This document shows, piece by piece, positions 1-5,037 of a stretch of DNA of 9,044 bases. Source of the stretch: Gallionellaceae bacterium UBA6222 (GTDB lineage Bacteria > Pseudomonadota > Gammaproteobacteria > Burkholderiales > Gallionellaceae); NCBI GenBank assembly GCA_002421915.1, contig DISA01000037.1, forward strand, positions 172 to 9,215, written 5' to 3'. How positions within the stretch are numbered: the stretch's first letter is position 1; each line of letters starts with the position of its first letter. A program made the position numbers and the translations under genes. The notes beneath the pieces are model-generated. The model did no database searches. It had not been told where the DNA came from and saw nothing but the letters and a program-made list of their open reading frames with translations.

Positions 1-31
1 CAATCTGAGCCAGGATCAAACTCTTCAGTTT
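1..31 (-). rRNA. rrs: 16S rRNA gene, 5' end only (partial)
   Basis: Read on the minus strand, this edge contains the universal bacterial 16S 5' sequence AGAGTTTGATCCTGGCTCAG, preceded by AAACTGA and followed by ATTG, the usual betaproteobacterial continuation. By alignment with the E. coli start (AAATTGAAGAG), the mature 5' end lies at about position 31. The rest of the gene runs off the left edge, so only the first ~31 nt of the small-subunit RNA are visible. The promoter and leader lie to the right, at 32-325. Confidence 0.97.
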
Positions 32-148
32 AATCTAGCTTGTTTTTTGGCCAGTCCTCGCGAACCAGCCGATCTCACTCAAAGCGAATTTACATTGCTG
101 TATCTTCGATTAGTGCGAGGTACTGCTTTTATGTCTTGAGCCGACTTC

Positions 149-164
149 CATTGCTCGCGCAATG
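149..164 (-). other. GNRA-capped hairpin in rRNA leader
   Basis: The sequence is a perfect inverted repeat, CATTGC and GCAATG, around four bases. In the minus-strand RNA it reads CAUUGC-GCGA-GCAAUG, a 6-bp stem closed by a GCGA (GNRA) tetraloop. It sits downstream of the boxA/boxC region and may be a leader structure involved in 30S assembly or processing. Its function is not shown by the sequence. Confidence 0.5.
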
Positions 165-180
165 TCTGTCCGCCACAACA

Positions 181-224
181 CAAATACCCACACTAATCGG
201 TTGTTTTTTAAAGATTTTAAAGAT
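181..224 (-). promoter_or_regulatory. rRNA antitermination boxA/boxC-like elements
   Basis: In the transcript sense, a tandem ATCTTTAAAAT / ATCTTTAAAAAAC (224-214 and 215-203) resembles boxA of rRNA leaders (E. coli TGCTCTTTAACA). GTGTGGGTATTTG (193-181) follows, matching the boxC-type GTGTGGG motif that comes after boxA in many proteobacterial rRNA leaders. BoxA is known to load NusB/NusE and make RNA polymerase resistant to Rho. The doubling of the ATCTTTAAA core is visible directly; which copy works as boxA is inference. Confidence 0.65.
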
Positions 225-270
225 CCGGTCTGCCGCTTCTTTACACCACCGTGGCGGCGAAGAGGTGCGC

Positions 271-298
271 ATTATAGGGGCCGAAACTTTCTCGTCAA
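271..298 (-). promoter_or_regulatory. rRNA operon promoter (P1-like), sigma70
   Basis: On the minus strand a -35 TTGACG (298-293) and a perfect -10 TATAAT (276-271) are separated by 16 bp, the short spacer usual for rRNA promoters. The -10 is followed by the GC-rich discriminator GCGCACC, the type known to make rRNA promoters sensitive to ppGpp and initiating NTP. The 20-odd bases upstream of the -35 (299-322) are A/T-rich in UP-element style. Transcription should start near 262-266. Confidence 0.88.
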
Positions 299-322
299 GC
301 GTTTTGTAAAATTTCTTTCACA
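299..322 (-). promoter_or_regulatory. A/T-rich UP-element-like tract upstream of rRNA -35
   Basis: On the minus strand, the bases just upstream of the -35 contain A and T runs (GAAAGAAATTTTACAAAAC). This is the position where the RNA polymerase alpha C-terminal domains bind UP elements of rRNA promoters. The assignment rests on position and composition only. The same DNA lies on the tsaD side of the divergent region, about 75 bp before the tsaD start. Confidence 0.5.
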
Positions 323-357
323 CTAATGTGCCTTCGCTTTGCGCTACAAGCGGAACG

Positions 358-363
358 TACAAT
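358..363 (+). promoter_or_regulatory. Possible tsaD -10 box
   Basis: TACAAT at 358-363 matches the sigma70 -10 consensus at five of six positions and lies 31 nt before the tsaD ATG. No good -35 is present: the best is TTCGCT at 333-338 with a long 19-bp spacer. A tsaD promoter is expected here because the left neighbour, the rRNA operon, is transcribed away. This exact assignment is weak. Confidence 0.3.
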
Positions 364-394
364 GCGATCATCAGAAAAATGCGAGGGCATAATC

Positions 395-1417
395 ATGAAA
401 TTAATTCTGGGCATTGAATCATCCTGCGACGAAACCGGTATCGCGCTGTATCACATTGAGCGCGGCCTGCTCGCGCACACTTTGCACTCGCAGATCGCGC
501 TGCACAACGAATATGGCGGCGTGGTACCCGAGCTCGCCTCGCGCGATCATGTGCGGCACGCCTTGCCACTGTTGCGCGACGCCTTGCAAAAAGCCGATTG
601 CACCGTGCGCGATATTGATGCCATTGCTTACACGCAGGGGCCCGGTCTGTCCGGCGCACTACTGGTCGGCGCAAGCGTGGCCTGCGCCTTGGCGTATGCG
701 CTGTCGCTCCCCACCATCGGTGTGCATCATCTGGAGGGCCACCTACTTTCTCCTTTACTGTCGAAGCCGGCTCCGAAATTCCCTTTTGTCGCGCTACTGG
801 TCTCCGGCGGACACACGCAACTGATGCGAGTGGATGAAGTGGGGTGCTACACCTTATTGGGTGAATCGGTGGATGACGCTGCGGGTGAAGCATTTGATAA
901 AAGCGCAAAGCTGTTGGGACTGGATTATCCGGGCGGCGCACTGCTGGCTAAACTGGCACAGGATGGCACACCCGGACGCTTCAAATTGCCGCGCCCGATG
1001 CTGCATAGCGGCGACCTTGATTTCAGCTTTAGCGGACTGAAGACTGCCGTCCTGCTGGCCGTGCAACAAAATCCGGATGATCCGCAGACGCGTGCTGATA
1101 TTGCGCACGCCGCACAAGAGGCAATCGTCGAGGTGCTGGTGAGCAAAGCGCGGTCGGCGCTGGAACAGAGCGGACTACAGCAGCTGGTGGTGGCGGGCGG
1201 CGTGGGCGCAAACCAATTGTTGCGCAATCGTTTGAACGCCACCATCGGCAAGCACGGCGGCAGGGTGTTCTACCCTGATCTGGAGTTCTGCACCGACAAC
1301 GGTGCGATGATAGCCTTTGCCGGTGCGATGCGTTTGCAACATCAGAAGGGACAACGCGACTATCGCTTCAATATCAAGCCGCGATGGGACTTGCAGGAAC
1401 TCAATTACGCGACTTAA
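395..1417 (+). CDS. tsaD: tRNA N6-adenosine threonylcarbamoyltransferase TsaD
   Basis: TsaD (formerly YgjD/Gcp) transfers the threonylcarbamoyl group from TC-AMP to A37 of ANN-decoding tRNAs, working with TsaB and TsaE in the cytoplasm. The 340-residue product has the full ASKHA-fold family pattern. It shows the N-terminal phosphate loop GIESSCDETG (6-15), GGVVPELASRDH (41-52) and the metal-binding HHLEGH (111-116, ligands H112 and H116). Further on are SGGHTQL (137-143), GEAFDKSAKLLGLDYPGG (164-181), and CTDNGAMIA (299-307) with metal ligand D301. Length and sequence closely track the E. coli protein. The ATG at 395 is chosen over an in-frame ATG at 326 because family homology begins there and GAGGG lies 7 nt upstream. 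The gene is divergent from the rRNA operon and ends 6 bp from the convergent plsY stop. The essential function is inferred from the family. Confidence 0.97.
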   Translation: MKLILGIESSCDETGIALYHIERGLLAHTLHSQIALHNEYGGVVPELASRDHVRHALPLLRDALQKADCTVRDIDAIAYTQGPGLSGALLVGASVACALAYALSLPTIGVHHLEGHLLSPLLSKPAPKFPFVALLVSGGHTQLMRVDEVGCYTLLGESVDDAAGEAFDKSAKLLGLDYPGGALLAKLAQDGTPGRFKLPRPMLHSGDLDFSFSGLKTAVLLAVQQNPDDPQTRADIAHAAQEAIVEVLVSKARSALEQSGLQQLVVAGGVGANQLLRNRLNATIGKHGGRVFYPDLEFCTDNGAMIAFAGAMRLQHQKGQRDYRFNIKPRWDLQELNYAT

Positions 1418-1423
1418 GCCTCT

Positions 1424-2017
1424 TTACTTTTTGCCGCCAATCTTGCTTTCCTTGCCTGTCAGCAGATTCTGAATGTTGCTCTGGTGACGCCAAATCAACA
1501 GCAGCGACATCACGGCCGTGGCAATGACAAGCTCCGGACGAAGATGAAGCAGCAAGGCACAGATAGGTGTGGCAATGGATGCAACCAGCGCCGCCAATGA
1601 GGAGTAGCGGAACATCATGGCAACTATCAGCCATGTCGCCAGCACTGCCAAGCCCAGCTTCCAGCCCAAAGCCAGCAGGATACCAAGTGCCGTAGCCACT
1701 CCCTTGCCGCCCTGAAAATGCAGAAATATCGGGAACACATGACCCACAAATACCGCGATCGAAACCACGGCGATCAAAGTGTAATTTTCCGGCGCATACA
1801 GTTGTGCCAACACCACGGCCAAAGTGCCTTTTGCCGCATCACCCAGCAAGGTCAATACGGCAGCGGCCTTTTTCCCGCTGCGCAACACATTGGTTGCACC
1901 GGGATTGCCGGAACCGTAAGTGCGCGGATCAGCCAGGCCGTAAACCTTGCTCATCAACACGGCAAATGAAATTGAACCTATCAGGTAAGCGATTACAACA
2001 AAAACCAAGATGTCCAT
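1424..2017 (-). CDS. plsY: Glycerol-3-phosphate acyltransferase PlsY
   Basis: PlsY is the inner-membrane enzyme that moves an acyl chain from acyl-phosphate (made by PlsX) to glycerol-3-phosphate, the first step of phospholipid synthesis. The 197-residue product is strongly hydrophobic, with segments near 1-22, 52-70, 80-100, 108-135 and 140-175. It carries the three family motifs: GSGNPGATNVLR (35-46), GHVFPIFLHFQGGKGVA (92-108, the glycine-rich phosphate-binding loop) and HQSNIQNLLTGKE (178-190). The reading frame stays open 84 codons further upstream, but homology starts at the ATG at 2017-2015. AAGG lies 8 nt before that ATG, so the longer form is rejected. The gene diverges from folB, and its end nearly touches the end of tsaD with no obvious hairpin terminator between them. 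Confidence 0.96.
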   Translation of the reverse strand: MDILVFVVIAYLIGSISFAVLMSKVYGLADPRTYGSGNPGATNVLRSGKKAAAVLTLLGDAAKGTLAVVLAQLYAPENYTLIAVVSIAVFVGHVFPIFLHFQGGKGVATALGILLALGWKLGLAVLATWLIVAMMFRYSSLAALVASIATPICALLLHLRPELVIATAVMSLLLIWRHQSNIQNLLTGKESKIGGKK

Positions 2018-2046
2018 CTGGAATACCTTAAAATGCGGGCCGGTGC

Positions 2047-2076
2047 ATTCTACTTGGAATGCGCCTTTGCCACCAA
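2047..2076 (-). promoter_or_regulatory. Candidate plsY promoter
   Basis: On the minus strand, TTGGTG (2076-2071) and TAGAAT (2052-2047) are separated by 18 bp. Transcription would start near 2040, giving a ~23-nt leader that includes the AAGG ribosome-binding site at 2029-2026. The fit to consensus is moderate (about 4/6 and 5/6). It lies in the 75-bp divergent spacer with folB, where a plsY promoter is expected. Confidence 0.45.
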
Positions 2077-2092
2077 ACTCATACTCTAGAAC

Positions 2093-2443
2093 ATGGACAT
2101 CATCTTCCTGCGCGAACTCAAGGTCACCACCCTGATCGGCATCTACGAGCGGGAAAAACGTGTGCCGCAGACGCTGCAACTCGACCTGGAGATCGCATTG
2201 CCCAACAGTCGCGCCTGTCAATCGGACGACATCAACGATGCGCTGGATTACGCCCAAATCGTGCAACACATCCAGTCAATCTTGAGCGAGGGCCATTTCT
2301 CCCTGCTGGAGGCTCTGGCGGAACATATCGCACAAATCATCCTCAAGGATTTCAACGCCCCCTGGGTAAAAGTTAGCGTCGCCAAACTGCAGGCCATCCG
2401 CAATTGCAAACAGGTCGGCATCTGCATCGAACGCGGGCAGTGA
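2093..2443 (+). CDS. folB: Dihydroneopterin aldolase FolB
   Basis: FolB cleaves 7,8-dihydroneopterin to 6-hydroxymethyl-7,8-dihydropterin and glycolaldehyde in folate synthesis; the enzyme is a cytoplasmic homo-octamer. The 116-residue length is typical. The N-terminus (FLRELKVTTLIGIYEREK, 5-22) holds the conserved GIY..E with E21. DDINDALDYAQI is at 45-56, the substrate-binding glutamate is in LLEALAEHIA (E73), and the C-terminal KLQAI...VGICIERG holds the catalytic lysine K98. The pattern follows E. coli FolB throughout. The start ATG is fixed by homology; no clear Shine-Dalgarno sequence precedes it (CTCTAGAAC). It diverges from plsY and is followed after 98 bp by an unrelated outer-membrane protein gene, so it may be monocistronic. 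Confidence 0.94.
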   Translation: MDIIFLRELKVTTLIGIYEREKRVPQTLQLDLEIALPNSRACQSDDINDALDYAQIVQHIQSILSEGHFSLLEALAEHIAQIILKDFNAPWVKVSVAKLQAIRNCKQVGICIERGQ

Positions 2444-2453
2444 CCACCCGCAA

Positions 2454-2483
2454 TTGACCCCGCCGTCGCGGTCATGCCACTAT
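2454..2483 (+). promoter_or_regulatory. Weak candidate promoter for the outer-membrane protein gene
   Basis: TTGACC (2454-2459, a good -35) is followed after 18 bp by CACTAT (2478-2483, a poor -10). Transcription from here would give a ~50-nt leader with AAGGA at 2528-2532. The -35 overlaps a short GC-rich imperfect hairpin (2456-2473). The assignment is tentative; read-through from folB is the alternative. Confidence 0.3.
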
Positions 2484-2541
2484 GCGCCGCGCGCCGCGAG
2501 CGCAACTCTCAAACTTTGACCAACAAGAAGGATGGGCAGAA

Positions 2542-3186
2542 ATGAATTTCAAGGCATGGTGTTTGGCACTGTTTTGTATCTCTTTGTCTCCCCCCGTTGC
2601 GGCTACGGACTATTTCACCACGAAGTACAACTCCCATCTAATTCTCAATGTCGGCCAATCCAATGCCCCCGGCACCTGCGCGTTTCTGTATGCATCCGGC
2701 GCAACCTGCTCGGAAAAGGGAAAGGCGTTTCGCCTGGGCTATGGCTATAACTTCACCCGCAACTGGGGCATAGAAGTCAGTTACGGAGATTTCGGCCGCG
2801 CCAACGAGAACGGCATTCTCCCGGCAACACCGGCAGGCGTACCGGGAAGCGGTCCCATTCCCTATACGTGGGAATGGAGCGCGATCGGCTGGGAACTGGC
2901 CGGAACCGGCACCCTGCATTTCGGCGATTCACTTTCCCTGACCGGCAAGTTGGGCGTGCTTCGAGCCAACACCGGAACGGAGCTGATGGTCACCACCAGC
3001 ACAAATGAACAATGGCATGCCGTCACCCATGATGTGAGCAATAACGCCAGCGCCGGCCTGGGTATCCGCTACGACTTCAACCGGGACTTTGCATTGCGCG
3101 TCCAATACGACAGCTTTGGCAAGCTGGGGGAGCTCTCCAAAATCAAGACGAGCGCAGTTTACGGGGGCATGCTGCTCAAATTCTGA
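2542..3186 (+). CDS. Outer-membrane beta-barrel protein (OmpA-like barrel / porin-family type)
   Basis: The product is a 214-residue secreted protein of unknown specific role. Residues 1-21 form a Sec signal peptide (K4, a hydrophobic core, then SPPVAA) with likely cleavage after A21. The mature part alternates polar and hydrophobic residues in amphipathic strands. Examples are FRLGYGYNFTRNWGIEVSYGDFG (63-85, given in two parts: FRLGYGYN and FTRNWGIEVSYGDFG), LSLTGKLGVLRA (131-142), GLGIRYDFNRDFALRVQYD (172-190), and the last strand ending in LLKF. A C-terminal phenylalanine is the known BAM recognition signal. Size and strand pattern suit an eight-stranded OmpA-type barrel with no periplasmic domain. 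Cysteines 46 and 56 probably lie in one loop and could form a disulfide. An in-frame ATG at 2482 is rejected because it would put a charged extension before the signal peptide; AAGGA lies 9 nt before the chosen ATG. Confidence 0.75.
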   Translation: MNFKAWCLALFCISLSPPVAATDYFTTKYNSHLILNVGQSNAPGTCAFLYASGATCSEKGKAFRLGYGYNFTRNWGIEVSYGDFGRANENGILPATPAGVPGSGPIPYTWEWSAIGWELAGTGTLHFGDSLSLTGKLGVLRANTGTELMVTTSTNEQWHAVTHDVSNNASAGLGIRYDFNRDFALRVQYDSFGKLGELSKIKTSAVYGGMLLKF

Positions 3187-3217
3187 TTCCGGGTGCCGCC
3201 GCGCAGATATAAAGCAT

Positions 3218-3246
3218 TTGCCCAAGCCCCTATTTTTATGGATAAT
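3218..3246 (+). promoter_or_regulatory. rpmE promoter, sigma70
   Basis: TTGCCC (3218-3223) and GATAAT (3241-3246) are separated by exactly 17 bp. The -10 is followed by a GC-rich discriminator (GCGCGCC), as in many ribosomal-protein and rRNA promoters under stringent control. Transcription would start near 3252-3254, leaving a ~57-nt leader before rpmE. Confidence 0.7.
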
Positions 3247-3310
3247 GCGCGCCCTTATACGTATCCGTGCGCGTACAACCGCCGCGCCCAACTTTAGTTA
3301 GGAACACAAA

Positions 3311-3532
3311 ATGAAAGCTGACATCCATCCCGCATACGCCGAAATCGAAGTAACCTGCAGCTGTGGCAACAAGTTCAACACCCGCTCCACTCTCGGCAAG
3401 CCGGCTTTGCACGTCGAAGTATGTTCCGAGTGCCACCCGTTCTACACCGGCACCCAGAAGATCGTGGACACCGCAGGTCGTATCGAGAAGTTCCGCAACA
3501 AGTACAATATGGGCACCAAAGCCGCCGCCTGA
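3311..3532 (+). CDS. rpmE: Large ribosomal subunit protein bL31 (zinc-binding type)
   Basis: bL31 bridges the central protuberance of the 50S subunit and the 30S head. The 73-residue product begins MKADIHPAYAEIEVTCSCGN. It keeps all four zinc ligands, C16, C18, C38 and C41 (CSC ... CSEC), so this is the zinc-containing (C+) form rather than the zinc-free paralogue made under zinc starvation. HPFYTGTQKIVDTAGRIEKF (42-61) is the family signature. AGGAA at 3300-3304 lies 6 nt before the ATG. The gene has its own promoter and a strong terminator 25 bp after the stop, so it is chiefly monocistronic. Confidence 0.97.
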   Translation: MKADIHPAYAEIEVTCSCGNKFNTRSTLGKPALHVEVCSECHPFYTGTQKIVDTAGRIEKFRNKYNMGTKAAA

Positions 3533-3557
3533 TGGAACTTCGATAGGCGCACAGATC

Positions 3558-3588
3558 AAAAGGCAGCGCAGGCTGCCTTTTTTCTTTT
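3558..3588 (+). terminator. Intrinsic terminator after rpmE
   Basis: AAAAGGCAGC (3558-3567) and GCTGCCTTTT (3572-3581) form a perfect 10-bp stem with a 4-base GCAG loop. The stem runs into T-rich sequence (TTTTTTCTTTT up to 3588). It is a textbook Rho-independent terminator for the plus strand. Because the 5' side starts with AAAA, it could also act weakly on minus-strand transcripts. It ends only 15 nt before the start codon of the next gene. Confidence 0.95.
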
Positions 3589-3603
3589 CGGGGGAACGCA
3601 CAC

Positions 3604-5034
3604 ATGACTCGACTACTCTCACTTCTGCTTATCAGCGCACTCGCGCAGGGACTTATCGGCTGCGCCCAGAATCCGGTATCAGGGCAGCAGGATTTCGTGA
3701 TGATGTCCGAGACACAAGAGATCAGCATGGGACGCAGCGCCAATGCGGAAGTACTCAAGCAATACAGCGTCTATCAGAATCCAGCACTGCAAAGCTACGT
3801 CAACGGTATCGGCCAGGCGCTGGCCCAGCGCAGCCACCGCAGCAACCTGAATTATCATTTCACTGTGGTTGACTCACCCGAGATCAACGCCTTCGCTCTG
3901 CCCGGCGGCTATGTGTACATCACGCGCGGCATCATGGCCTATCTGAATTCGGAGGCCGAACTGGCGGCGGTACTGGGGCACGAAATCGGCCACGTCACCG
4001 CGCGCCACGGTGTGCGCCAGCAGAGCGCGGCACAAGCCGCCAACATCGGCATCTCCATCGCCTCCATCTTTGTGCCGGAACTCAACACCCAGGCCGGGCA
4101 TGACCTTTCCAACCTGCTGGGTGGCGCCCTGCTTTCCGGCTACGGGCGCGAGCATGAACTTGAGTCAGACCGTCTGGGCGCCCAGTATCTGGCGCGCACC
4201 GAATACGATCCGCAGGCTATGATCCGCGTGGTCGGCGTGCTCAAGAATCAGGAGACGTTCGATGCCGAAATCGCCAAACAGGAAGGGCGCGAACCGCGCC
4301 GCTATCACGGCACCTTCGCCACCCACCCTGACAACGACACGCGCCTGCAACAGGTCGTGGGTGAGGCCAAGAACTTGACCGTGGCCAACCCGGTCGAGAA
4401 ACGCGAAGAATATCTGCGCCAGACGGAAGGATTGATCTTCGGCGACAACGTGGCAGAAGGTGTGGTGCGTGACCGGCGTTTTCTGCACAAAGACTTGGGT
4501 ATCGCGCTCACCTTTCCGTCCGGATGGAGTATCAAGAATCTGCCGGACAAGGTGGTAGCCTTGAGCGCACAGAACGACGCCATGCTGCAACTCGGCCTCG
4601 ATGCCAAACCAAGTGGCACAGCAGTCGAATATGCGCGCCGCCTGTTGGGACAGAACGTGAGCATCGAGGCGCTGAAGATTGACGGTCTGCAGGCAGCGTT
4701 GGGCAGCAGTGGCAACCGTCTGCTGGGCGTGATCTACCACGGGGGAAAAGCATTCCTGCTGCAGGGCGGCGCCAAGACCCCGCAACTGCTTGCTACACGG
4801 CGTGAAGCGATGGAAACTGCTGTGCGCAGCTTCAGGATATTGAGTGCCGATGAGCGGGCCGCGATCAGGCCGCTAACCCTGCGCCTGGTCCAGGCCGTTG
4901 CCGGCGACAGCTATGCCAAGTTTGCCGCCCGCTCTCCGCTTGGGCGCAATGCCGAGCAATATCTGCGTCTGCTCAATGCGCAGTATCCGCAGGGTGAGCC
5001 GGTTCCGGGGCAGACGATCAAGCTGGTCGAATAG
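3604..5034 (+). CDS. M48 family zinc metalloprotease, lipoprotein (BepA/LoiP-like)
   Basis: This is a 476-residue membrane-anchored protease, probably acting in the periplasm on outer-membrane proteins as known for M48 relatives BepA and LoiP. Residues 1-20 are a lipoprotein signal with lipobox LIGC (C20); the next residue is alanine, which favours outer-membrane sorting. The M48 core runs from about 35 to 255. It has the family loop NAFALPGGYVYITRGI (95-110), catalytic zinc site HEIGH (126-130, E127 catalytic), and ELESD (185-189) with third ligand E185. The segment YHGTFATHPDNDTRLQQ is typical of the end of the core. The C-terminal ~200 residues (RDRRFLHKDLGIALTFPSGW onward) form a separate domain that does not look like the TPR repeats of BepA. 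GGGGGAA (3590-3596) precedes the ATG by 7 nt. It is followed after 3 bp by a glycosyltransferase gene. The exact substrate is unknown. Confidence 0.9.
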   Translation: MTRLLSLLLISALAQGLIGCAQNPVSGQQDFVMMSETQEISMGRSANAEVLKQYSVYQNPALQSYVNGIGQALAQRSHRSNLNYHFTVVDSPEINAFALPGGYVYITRGIMAYLNSEAELAAVLGHEIGHVTARHGVRQQSAAQAANIGISIASIFVPELNTQAGHDLSNLLGGALLSGYGREHELESDRLGAQYLARTEYDPQAMIRVVGVLKNQETFDAEIAKQEGREPRRYHGTFATHPDNDTRLQQVVGEAKNLTVANPVEKREEYLRQTEGLIFGDNVAEGVVRDRRFLHKDLGIALTFPSGWSIKNLPDKVVALSAQNDAMLQLGLDAKPSGTAVEYARRLLGQNVSIEALKIDGLQAALGSSGNRLLGVIYHGGKAFLLQGGAKTPQLLATRREAMETAVRSFRILSADERAAIRPLTLRLVQAVAGDSYAKFAARSPLGRNAEQYLRLLNAQYPQGEPVPGQTIKLVE

Positions 5035-5037
5035 CAC

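Larger units (their letters stand above)
32..266 (-). other. pre-16S rRNA leader (transcribed spacer)
   Basis: This is the ~235-nt stretch between the predicted rRNA transcription start (about 262-266) and the mature 16S 5' end. It holds boxA/boxC-like antitermination sequences and a GNRA hairpin, listed separately. The partner strand of the RNase III processing stem would lie beyond the 16S 3' end, outside the window, so that stem cannot be tested here. Open reading frames crossing this region are coincidental. Confidence 0.8.

Noticed and set aside
40..309. 89-codon open frame on the plus strand near the left end
   Set aside because: It runs antisense through the rRNA leader and promoter, has no ribosome-binding site and no recognisable domain.
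326..394. In-frame extension of tsaD to an upstream ATG at 326
   Set aside because: Family homology begins at the ATG at 395, which has GAGGG in front; the extension would overlap the likely promoter region.
1415..1440. Bidirectional terminator between tsaD and plsY
   Set aside because: The 6-bp gap and neighbouring bases show T- and C-rich sequence but no inverted repeat.
2018..2269. In-frame extension of plsY upstream to 2269
   Set aside because: It overlaps folB on the opposite strand and precedes a normal PlsY N-terminus that has its own ribosome-binding site.
2456..2473. GC-rich imperfect hairpin after folB as a terminator
   Set aside because: The stem has a two-base bulge and is not followed by a T-tract.
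4165..4785. 206-codon minus-strand frame inside the M48 protease gene
   Set aside because: Antisense shadow with no start signal or domain; the plus strand encodes an intact HExxH protease.
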